Assembly: GCA_017479785.1 (NCBI GenBank)
Contig: JAFVBT010000052.1
Span: forward strand, 1 to 23,769
Direction: 5' to 3'
Source of the DNA: Alphaproteobacteria bacterium
GTDB lineage: Bacteria; Pseudomonadota; Alphaproteobacteria; RF32; CAG-239
Length of the DNA stretch: 23,769 nt
Shown in pieces: positions 8,384 to 14,804 of the stretch (the first letter of the stretch is position 1; the number at the start of each line of letters is the position of its first letter). Below the pieces are notes generated by a model. It did no database searches. It was given only the letters and a program-made list of their open reading frames with translations, and was not told where the DNA came from. Both the position numbers and the translations under genes were made by a program.

Positions 8384-8418
8384 GTCTGATTTTGAAAATT
8401 TTATTCACTTTCACACAC

Positions 8419-8452
8419 AAAAAAGCCGGAAATTCGGCAGAACTTCCGACTT
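8419..8452 (-). terminator. Intrinsic terminator after the split AsmA-like gene
   Basis: On the minus strand, AAGUCGGAA (8452-8444) pairs with UUCCGGCUU (8431-8423) with one G-U wobble, followed by six T. It lies about 20 nt after the stop codon at 8474 and isolates the structured RNA from upstream transcription. Confidence 0.8.
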
Positions 8453-8473
8453 AATATTTGCAATGCAGGTGAA

Positions 8474-8893
8474 TTACTTAAACAATCCGCCGACACCCTC
8501 GGTGATTCCCTTAACACCGCCGGCAACACCGTCAACTGCCGCACCTGCAGCTTTTCCGGCACCGCCTACAACTGCTTCGGCTGTTTTTCCGGCACCTTCA
8601 ACCGCCGCACCTGCCAAGTTGCCGACACCGCCCAACAATCCGTTTAAATCTGCCTTAGACACAACGTTTATTGTTGTTTTCAAAATTTCTTTGAAAATAC
8701 GTGCAATACCATCTTCAATGGTAATACCCTGTTTTTCGGTTCCCAAATTGGTAATGGTGATTGTCGGTAAATTCAGGCTTAAAGATTGAGAAACCCCCAA
8801 AAGACTGGCCGCTACCGTTGCCGAACCTTTGGCAATCACAACCTTTTTAATGGCAACGTTATATTGTACGGCATCTTTGACTTCTTTAACCGG
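8474..8893 (-). pseudogene. C-terminal part of AsmA-like gene, beyond an in-frame amber codon
   Basis: This segment continues the reading frame of the 8894-9412 gene without a shift: after TAG (8896-8894) the frame reads PVKEVKDAVQYNVAIKK and on to TAA at 8474. The first part looks like the remainder of a beta-rich AsmA-like domain (LSLNLPTITITNLG). The last 50 residues are an almost pure Gly/Ala/Val run with regular charged residues (AGAAVEGAGKTAEAVVGG). The first usable internal start is GTG at 8839, with no clear ribosome site, so it is probably not translated alone. The simplest reading is the 3' end of a gene broken by one recent substitution, since the frame and composition beyond the stop look intact. 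Confidence 0.7.
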
Positions 8894-9412
8894 CTATTTA
8901 GCGGAAGATGCCTTATTTTTATTGATATTTGCCAAGATATCATCGGCATTGTTTTTATTTAAATTCATCAGCTCATACGTTACTTCCGGTTTATCAACCC
9001 TGATTTCATTAATCACAACGGTTTTAACTTTAGGACCGGTTTTCTTCAGGCTTTCTTCCGCCAACTTTTTAACGGAATTTACATCAACGCTGACATGAAC
9101 ACCGCCCAACTTTATAATATAATCTTGGCTGTATCCGCTCGGGTTTTCAACAGATATATCGCTTATACCGCCTTTTCCGTCTTTCAGCGATAAATTAATT
9201 TTTCCGATATCAACGCTGGTGCCGACAACTTCTGAACCTTTTTCATGAACGAGATTGCGGACAATTCCTTGCCAATCAAGATAATTCAGCGCGTAATACA
9301 CACCGCCGGCAATCAGAACAATCAGCGTGATAATCAAAATCAACAACCACTTAAAAAACTTTTTAATACGGCTTTTTTTAGCCGGTTTAACATTTTTATT
9401 TTCTTCAGACAT
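8894..9412 (-). CDS. AsmA-like envelope protein, N-terminal part, stopped early by TAG
   Basis: The 172-aa product has a basic cytosolic start (KKSRIKKFF), one hydrophobic membrane segment (residues about 20-42, LLILIITLIVLIAGGVYYAL), and a periplasmic beta-rich part resembling the AsmA/DUF748-like N-terminal domain (VGTSVDIGKINLSLKDGKG, then GVHVSVDVNSV). Such proteins are envelope-spanning or inner-membrane anchored and are linked in other bacteria to outer-membrane lipid homeostasis. The ORF ends at TAG 8896-8894, but the frame continues for another 138 codons, so the intact protein would be about 311 aa. A strong AGGGAGG precedes ATG 9412. It is divergent from the nucleotidase gene. Whether the truncated product works is unknown. 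Confidence 0.75.
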   Translation of the reverse strand: MSEENKNVKPAKKSRIKKFFKWLLILIITLIVLIAGGVYYALNYLDWQGIVRNLVHEKGSEVVGTSVDIGKINLSLKDGKGGISDISVENPSGYSQDYIIKLGGVHVSVDVNSVKKLAEESLKKTGPKVKTVVINEIRVDKPEVTYELMNLNKNNADDILANINKNKASSAK

Positions 9413-9523
9413 TTTTTCCTCCCTAAATTATTCTGATTTTGTTTTAATCAAATTATCCCGACATTGCAAATAAATTATTGCCAAAAGCCACAAATTATTT
9501 ATGATAAGCAATAGAGGTTACGG

Positions 9524-11062
9524 ATGAAAAAACTTTGGATCTTACTACTGTTCTTATGTATTTTCGGGTGTAAAAAAACGGAAAATTTTCGGCTCACCAT
9601 TATCCACACCAATGATTTGCACTCGCACATTCTGCCGTTTAATGATTATACGGATTGTAATGCAGATGATGCAAATTGTCTCGGCGGTTTTGCCCGCCTT
9701 ATCACATTTATGCAAACTGAAAAGAAAAAAAATCCGAATACCTTATTTTTAGATGCCGGAGATCGTTTCACCGGCACGGCATACTATACGCTTTCAAAAA
9801 GCCGCTATTTGTTACCTTTGTTTGAAATGATGCCTTATGATGCCGCAACACTCGGTAATCATGAATTTGATGATAACATTGACGACACGGCGGATTTTAT
9901 TAAAAAATGGCATACGCCGATTGTTGATGCCAACATCAAACCGGCAAAAAACGAAGAACTTTATCCTTTTGTTAAGCCATACATTGTGCTTAATAAAGGC
10001 GGTCATAAAATTGGCATTATCGGTGTTACAACGCCACGCCTCAATATTTTACACAATAAAGAAATTGCCGTTCTGCCGGTTAAAAAATCCGTTGCCGAAA
10101 ATATAAACATTCTTAAAACGAAAGGGATCAATATTATCATTGTTGTATCACACATCGGACTGCCGGCGGACATTAAACTGGCCAAGGCTCTGCCGGACAT
10201 AGATATTATTGTTGGCGGACACACACATTCACTGTTGATTAATGACAAACATAATCCGCTGCGGCGCGCCGCTTACCCTTTGGCGGTTAGCAACGGCAAA
10301 ACACTGATCGTTTCTTCCGGAATGGGCGGTCAATATGTCGGAAAGTTGGAGACTAAGTTTGATGCCGACGGACATATTTGCAATTATTCCGGAGATTCAA
10401 TACCGATAACAGCTACCGTTCAAAACAACGAAGAGGCTCTTAAAATAATTTCTGAAGCCCAAAAAGATATCGGTTCTTTATTGAGCGAAAAAATTACCAC
10501 GCTGCCGAACGCATACGGCTACACCCCTAACAGGAATTATTGCAGCGAAGAATGTGGCGTCGGTGAATATCTTACTTTTTTATTGGCTCAAGAATATTCG
10601 GAAATTGATGGCGTTGTCATAAATTCCGGTGCCATTCGCAGCGCACTGCCCGATGGCGACATTACTCTTAATCATATTTTGGAGATATACCCTTATGATT
10701 CGCCGGCGGTGCTGATAGAACTGACCGGTCGCAAACTCAAAAAATATCTTCGACACGGTATTATACATTATCGCAAAAACAATAAAACCAACGAATTATT
10801 GCAAACCGCCGGCATCAGTTATGAATTTACCGCCGACAACAAGCAAATCCGCTCTATCACAATCAACGGTAAAGAACTTGAAGATGAGAAAAAATATACT
10901 TTGCTGACATCAAGTTTTTTGGCAGACGGCGGTGACGGTTTTCCGATTTTACCTTATAAAGATACCGGCAAAACCATTCGCGAGATTTTAACACGACAGC
11001 TGAAAAATCCGCATAACCGACATTACGAAATGCACCGCAACGTGCGGGTTGATAGTAGATAA
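9524..11062 (+). CDS. UshA-type 5'-nucleotidase / cyclic phosphodiesterase lipoprotein
   Basis: The 512-aa product is a metallophosphoesterase of the UshA/CpdB family, which hydrolyses nucleotides, or related phosphoesters, outside the inner membrane. Residues 1-16 are a lipoprotein signal ending in IFGC with Cys16 as the lipidation site. The catalytic metal motifs are all present: HTNDLHSH (28-35), DAGDRFTG, LGNHEFDD and GGHTHS. The C-terminal 5'-nucleotidase domain has NSGAIR, the conserved YPYDS segment and FLADGGDGF. Length is normal for the family (E. coli UshA is about 550). Exact substrate cannot be read from sequence. AGAGG lies about 6 nt before the ATG, and TTGCCA (9478-9483), a 16-bp spacer and TATGAT (9500-9505) may be its promoter, although the leader would be very short. 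Confidence 0.92.
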   Translation: MKKLWILLLFLCIFGCKKTENFRLTIIHTNDLHSHILPFNDYTDCNADDANCLGGFARLITFMQTEKKKNPNTLFLDAGDRFTGTAYYTLSKSRYLLPLFEMMPYDAATLGNHEFDDNIDDTADFIKKWHTPIVDANIKPAKNEELYPFVKPYIVLNKGGHKIGIIGVTTPRLNILHNKEIAVLPVKKSVAENINILKTKGINIIIVVSHIGLPADIKLAKALPDIDIIVGGHTHSLLINDKHNPLRRAAYPLAVSNGKTLIVSSGMGGQYVGKLETKFDADGHICNYSGDSIPITATVQNNEEALKIISEAQKDIGSLLSEKITTLPNAYGYTPNRNYCSEECGVGEYLTFLLAQEYSEIDGVVINSGAIRSALPDGDITLNHILEIYPYDSPAVLIELTGRKLKKYLRHGIIHYRKNNKTNELLQTAGISYEFTADNKQIRSITINGKELEDEKKYTLLTSSFLADGGDGFPILPYKDTGKTIREILTRQLKNPHNRHYEMHRNVRVDSR

Positions 11063-11090
11063 ATTTATTAACGACAAAAATTTTGCATAA

Positions 11091-11117
11091 AAAAACTCCC
11101 TATGTAAGGGAGTTTTC
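11091..11117. terminator. Bidirectional terminator between nucleotidase and tRNA-Leu
   Basis: ACTCCCT, a 5-nt loop and AGGGAGT form a stem extended by A and T runs on both sides. It can stop the nucleotidase transcript (+) and the tRNA-Leu transcript (-). Confidence 0.85.
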
Positions 11118-11123
11118 GCTGAT

Positions 11124-11209
11124 TGGTGCCCTGAAGAAGACTCGAACTTCCACTGCCGGGGGCAACATGCACCTGAAGCATGCGCGTCTACCAATTCCGC
11201 CACCAGGGC
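11124..11209 (-). tRNA. tRNA-Leu(CAG)
   Basis: An 86-nt class II tRNA on the minus strand. The acceptor stem starts GCCCTGG and pairs with the 3' strand before ACCA, and CCA is encoded. The anticodon loop TTCAGGT sits on the 5-bp stem CATGC/GCATG, giving anticodon CAG for codon CUG. A long variable arm and the T loop TTCGAGT are present. Confidence 0.97.
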
Positions 11210-11230
11210 TTTTTCGTACCAACTGAAAGA

Positions 11231-11259
11231 GATATAAATGCTTTTCAACAACCTGTCAA
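11231..11259 (-). promoter_or_regulatory. Sigma70-type promoter of tRNA-Leu
   Basis: On the minus strand a consensus TTGACA (11259-11254), a 17-bp spacer and TATATC (11236-11231). Transcription would start near 11224, 15 nt before the mature tRNA. Confidence 0.8.
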
Positions 11260-11266
11260 TATTTTT

Positions 11267-12097
11267 TTACATAAACAATGTTTTTATATCATAAATTCCG
11301 TAAGCATCCAGAAGCAATAATACCCCCAATGTCGTACGATAAATCACAAACGGCAGGAAACTCCACTTTTTCAACCATTGCATCAGCACAAAAATTGCCA
11401 TTAACGAAAAAATGAATGAATATCCGACACCGGAAATCGCATCGGTAATTTGCTGCATATTTCCCTCTTGCCAAAGCTGATAGCCGGCAAGCAACCCTGC
11501 CGCCAAAATTGCCGGAATAGCCAACAGCATTGAAAACTTAGCCGCTTCACGCCGTTCCATTCCCAAGAATCGCCCCATCGTAATCGTAATACCGGAACGG
11601 CTTGTCCCCGGTATCAAGGCCAAACACTGTGCCAAACCGATCAGTAAAGCATCTTTTACTTCCAAATTTTTAATCTTTCGCGCCGTCAGCGATAAACTGT
11701 CTATAATCCACAACAAAATACCGTAACACAAAATGTTCCAACCGATAATTTTTGTATTGCGCAACCAGTCTGTACCGAAATATTTAAGTGCCGCACCGCA
11801 AAAAACCACCGGCAAGGTTGCAATTAACAACAGATAAAACAACTGACATCCTTCATTTTTGAAATTCGGCAGAAAACGGCTTTTCCACAGCCCTTGCATA
11901 ATTTCCCATAACGTCGGCAAAAAATACAAAATAACCGCCATAATAGAACCGATGTGCAATGCCACATCCATAGCCTGTCCCTGATCGGCAAACGAAGTAA
12001 GTTTTGAAAATAAAATCAAATGTCCCGACGAGCTGACCGGCAAAAACTCGGTAATTCCCTGTAATAAAGCCAGCCATATAATCTGTATTTCAGTCAC
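11267..12097 (-). CDS. uppP: Undecaprenyl-diphosphatase UppP (BacA)
   Basis: Removes one phosphate from undecaprenyl pyrophosphate at the inner membrane, recycling the lipid carrier for peptidoglycan and surface glycans. Both family signatures are intact: QGITEFLPVSSSGHL (residues 13-27) and PGTSRSG (163-169), which form the catalytic site. The rest is multiple hydrophobic helices, as expected for this polytopic protein, and the 276-aa length is typical. I place the start at GTG 12097 because the protein then begins TEIQIIWLALLQG, matching the family, and GGAG lies about 10 nt upstream; the frame is open further upstream, but that extension runs into the preceding gene. It follows the M23 peptidase by 17 nt, so both are probably co-transcribed. 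Confidence 0.95.
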   Translation of the reverse strand: MTEIQIIWLALLQGITEFLPVSSSGHLILFSKLTSFADQGQAMDVALHIGSIMAVILYFLPTLWEIMQGLWKSRFLPNFKNEGCQLFYLLLIATLPVVFCGAALKYFGTDWLRNTKIIGWNILCYGILLWIIDSLSLTARKIKNLEVKDALLIGLAQCLALIPGTSRSGITITMGRFLGMERREAAKFSMLLAIPAILAAGLLAGYQLWQEGNMQQITDAISGVGYSFIFSLMAIFVLMQWLKKWSFLPFVIYRTTLGVLLLLDAYGIYDIKTLFM

Positions 12098-12114
12098 TTT
12101 GCACCATCTCCATT

Positions 12115-12969
12115 CTATTGAGCCTGATACACAATACACTGCTTATCGTTAATATCCAGTAAAGAATGCGGCCGAAAACGTACATTATTCAGCGACGCAC
12201 CCCAATGCAAATGCGCACCGGTTGCCCGCCCCGTTTTGCCGACATAGCCTATAACATCACCTTTTTTGACCGCATCGCCTTTTTTCACCGTTGCCTTTTG
12301 TAAATGTGCATAGATTGTTTGCAAACCGTATCCGTGATCAATCACTACCATATTGCCGGTATAAAAATAATCCTTGCCGCTCAGCAAAACAGTGCCATCG
12401 CCCGATGCCCTAACCGGCGTGCCTTCCGGTGCGGCAATATCGGTACCGGTATGCGGATTCTTCGGCACACCGTTAAAAACACGCTGATTACCGAAATGCC
12501 CGCTTATCCTGCCTTCCACCGGCACAATAAACCCGTTACGCCAAGCCTCTCCTGATTCATAATACGTCACGGCGCGTCCGAGATCTCTTTGCTCACGCCG
12601 AATTTCTTTCAAATCGGCTTCAGACGTTGGTGTCACTTTTGACTGAGCCACACCGTTGATACGCTGAATATCCCATGTTGCGGGAACAATTTCAATCTCA
12701 TAAACATCGGCAAAATCATGCGGCATAATTGCGGCAAATTTAATCATTTTCGGAGCATCGCGGTGCAGCGCCACCAAAGCTGTTCCGTCCTTACCGAAAC
12801 GATAACTTTTCACCCCAAAATTATTTTCCATTCTGATTTTTTGCGCATCGGCATCCTTAATCAGCACCAATTCGCCCTGCTTTAACTCGCCGCATATTTC
12901 CAGTGCAGACACCGATTTTACAACCGCAAACAGGCTAAAAATCGTCAAATAAATCACCTTGAACCGCAC
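12115..12969 (-). CDS. Secreted M23 (LytM-type) peptidase
   Basis: A periplasmic peptidase or amidase activator acting on peptidoglycan cross-links. With the GTG start at 12969 the product is 284 aa, with a signal peptide ending SVSA. The C-terminal half is a LytM/M23 domain with a complete set of zinc and catalytic residues: H173 and D177 (HTGTD), H222 (YAHL), and H253 and H255 (HLHWG), so it is probably active, unlike degenerate EnvC-type activators. The N-terminal 110 residues are a beta-rich region of unknown role. The GTG start is supported by GGAG 7 nt upstream and by the signal peptide beginning there; it overlaps the end of xseA by 35 nt. Stop codon is TAG. Confidence 0.9.
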   Translation of the reverse strand: MRFKVIYLTIFSLFAVVKSVSALEICGELKQGELVLIKDADAQKIRMENNFGVKSYRFGKDGTALVALHRDAPKMIKFAAIMPHDFADVYEIEIVPATWDIQRINGVAQSKVTPTSEADLKEIRREQRDLGRAVTYYESGEAWRNGFIVPVEGRISGHFGNQRVFNGVPKNPHTGTDIAAPEGTPVRASGDGTVLLSGKDYFYTGNMVVIDHGYGLQTIYAHLQKATVKKGDAVKKGDVIGYVGKTGRATGAHLHWGASLNNVRFRPHSLLDINDKQCIVYQAQ

Positions 12970-14245
12970 ATTTTCTCTCCGTAACTCTTGATTTAACAAT
13001 ACCGTCGGCAAACCGAATATGCAAATTTTGCGCCCTTTTGGCCGAATTTGTATCATAAATTGTTTGAAATTTATCATCCGAAACCCATGCAAATCCGCGT
13101 TTCAAAACCGAATCCACCGATACCGATTCCAAACGCAAAGTCAAATTTTTCAAACTTTCCGTCTTAGCCTGCATAATTGATTTAATATAAAAAGGATTTA
13201 AATTATTTAATTTCAATAAGTTATCTTTATTTCTTAATAAATTACTGAAAGATATTTGCAATCTTTCAAAACGATCATCAATCTTCTGCTGATTTTCCAA
13301 AATAATTTGCTGTAACGGTGGAATACCGTGATTTAAAACATTAAGATATTTTTCTAATTCATTGATATAGCGAGATATTGAATTTTTAAGACGCAAATCG
13401 GTTGTCAATAATCCGCCGTAAATTTCGCTTTTAACCGGTACGGCAAACTCCGCGGCACCGGTCGGTGTCGGTGCGCGCACATCAGCGCCATAATCAATCA
13501 GCATGGTGTCGGTTTCATGCCCGACTGCGGAAATCAGCGGAATTACGGAGTTATAGACCGCACGTACAACAATTTCTTCATTAAACGGCCACAAATCTTC
13601 CAAACTTCCGCCGCCGCGCGCCACAATCAACACATCCGGCTTATACGGAGAATCAGCAGACAACGCGTTAAATCCGTTAATTGCCGCGGCAATTTTTTCA
13701 GCTGCACCCTCACACTGCACCAACGTCGGCCAAACGATAAGTCTGGTCGGGAAACGATCACGAATGCGATGAATAATATCACGAATAACAGCCCCTGTCG
13801 GACTGGTAATCACACCGATTGTCTGCGGCAAATACGGAATTTTCTTTTTATGCGCGGCATCAAATAACCCTTCTTTCAAAAACTGCTGCTTGCGTTCTTC
13901 CAACAGCTTCAACAAAGCACCCGTGCCGGCAATTTCCATGCTTTCAATCACCAACTGATAAGATGATCGTCCGTTAAAAGTGGTAATGCGACCGGTAGCA
14001 ATAACCTCCAAGCCGTCTTCAATTTTCACATTCAAGCTGTTTGCCACACCGCGCCAACAAACCGCCGACAGCAAAGAATTTTCATCTTTGAGTGATAAAT
14101 ACCAATGACCGGAATCCGCACGCTTGGCGCCGAAAATTTCTCCTTTAACGCGCACTTGAGCAAACGAAGTTTCCACCAAATGCTTGATAGCAAAGGAAAT
14201 TTCACTGACCGTATATTCTTTTTTTTCTGCCAACAAATCCAACAT
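12935..14245 (-). CDS. xseA: Exodeoxyribonuclease VII large subunit
   Basis: Large catalytic subunit of exonuclease VII, which with XseB degrades single-stranded DNA. The N-terminal OB-fold binds DNA (EYTVSEISFAIKHLVE to about residue 100). The catalytic domain carries the family motifs GVITSPTGAVIRDI, ARGGGSLEDLWPFN and SAVGHETDTMLIDYGADVRAPTP. A long helical stretch (about residues 280-370) matches the coiled-coil arm, and the end has GFAWVSDD. I use ATG 14245 (436 aa); TTG 14272 is an in-frame alternative, and neither has a clear Shine-Dalgarno. The 3' end overlaps the M23 gene by 35 nt, which implies translational coupling. xseB is not in this window. Stop codon is TAG. Confidence 0.94.
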   Translation of the reverse strand: MLDLLAEKKEYTVSEISFAIKHLVETSFAQVRVKGEIFGAKRADSGHWYLSLKDENSLLSAVCWRGVANSLNVKIEDGLEVIATGRITTFNGRSSYQLVIESMEIAGTGALLKLLEERKQQFLKEGLFDAAHKKKIPYLPQTIGVITSPTGAVIRDIIHRIRDRFPTRLIVWPTLVQCEGAAEKIAAAINGFNALSADSPYKPDVLIVARGGGSLEDLWPFNEEIVVRAVYNSVIPLISAVGHETDTMLIDYGADVRAPTPTGAAEFAVPVKSEIYGGLLTTDLRLKNSISRYINELEKYLNVLNHGIPPLQQIILENQQKIDDRFERLQISFSNLLRNKDNLLKLNNLNPFYIKSIMQAKTESLKNLTLRLESVSVDSVLKRGFAWVSDDKFQTIYDTNSAKRAQNLHIRFADGIVKSRVTERKCAVQGDLFDDF

Positions 14246-14361
14246 AAAAACATCATAATCAACTTGCCGCAATAATCAACGACAATATCAACTTGTTCAC
14301 GGAATTTTGACACAGAAATTATTTTACCGCATAAATCAGGTTAAAAAAGCAGATAAAGCTG

Positions 14362-14390
14362 TTGCGAAATAAAAATAGTTTTGCTATGAT
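14362..14390 (+). promoter_or_regulatory. Sigma70-type promoter for popZ-like/valS operon
   Basis: TTGCGA (14362-14367), a 17-bp spacer and TATGAT (14385-14390). Start near 14397 gives a short leader to the ATG at 14424. It lies in the divergent gap with xseA. Confidence 0.65.
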
Positions 14391-14423
14391 ACGCAATGTG
14401 ATTCTTAATATAAGGTATTTTTG

Positions 14424-14759
14424 ATGGAAGACGAATGGGAAGAAGAACAGCCGATTGACGAGATTTTACAAGAAATTCGCGCGGCTATCATTGAAAAAGA
14501 AAGAGTAAAATATTTTAAATCGTTTCTCCCGAAGAAACCGAGGATATATGAATATGAAGATGTCGTTGAACTGTCCGACACAATGCTGGTACAACGCGAA
14601 GATGTACCATATCAGCTCGGTGTATGGGATTTTAACGATGTTGCCAAAAAAATGCTAAAAAAATACAAGATGTACTTTGTAGCACGCAATTCATCCAACG
14701 ATGACCGAGTGCGCGTAAAGGAAGATGTTGCGCCTGTAAAGGTTTCTTCCTCCATTTAG
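14424..14759 (+). CDS. Short PopZ-like (DUF2497) protein
   Basis: PopZ organises cell poles and anchors the chromosome origin in Alphaproteobacteria. The 111-aa product has the N-terminal PopZ helix (IDEILQEIRAAI, residues 11-22; compare EEILASIRRII in Caulobacter PopZ as I recall it) and the second conserved patch (EDVVELSDTML, 45-55; compare DEVLELTDPI). It lies directly upstream of valS, the usual position of this gene in the class. It lacks the long acidic Pro-rich linker and the C-terminal helices (RELLRPLLKEWLD-like) that drive PopZ assembly; instead it ends in a basic stretch, VAKKMLKKYKMYFVAR. It may be a reduced client-binding form or a diverged protein. AAGG precedes ATG 14424. The assignment rests on two motifs plus context. 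Confidence 0.7.
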   Translation: MEDEWEEEQPIDEILQEIRAAIIEKERVKYFKSFLPKKPRIYEYEDVVELSDTMLVQREDVPYQLGVWDFNDVAKKMLKKYKMYFVARNSSNDDRVRVKEDVAPVKVSSSI

Positions 14760-14804
14760 TTCTTTTGAGTACACTTGTGAAAATTTTAATTTATGGGATA
14801 AAAA

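Noticed and set aside
8031..8454. ORFs on both strands across the structured RNA (129 aa minus, 93 aa plus)
   Set aside because: They run through terminators and hairpins, lack ribosome sites and have no protein-like pattern; the RNA fold explains the region better.
8463..8789. Pro/Ala-rich plus-strand ORF
   Set aside because: Reverse-complement image of the Gly/Ala-rich tail of the AsmA-like gene.
8894..8896. TAG recoded as an amino acid throughout the genome
   Set aside because: At least four neighbouring genes (xseA, M23, PopZ-like, nucleotidylyltransferase) end in TAG.
10988..11251. 87-aa minus-strand ORF
   Set aside because: It spans tRNA-Leu and a terminator.
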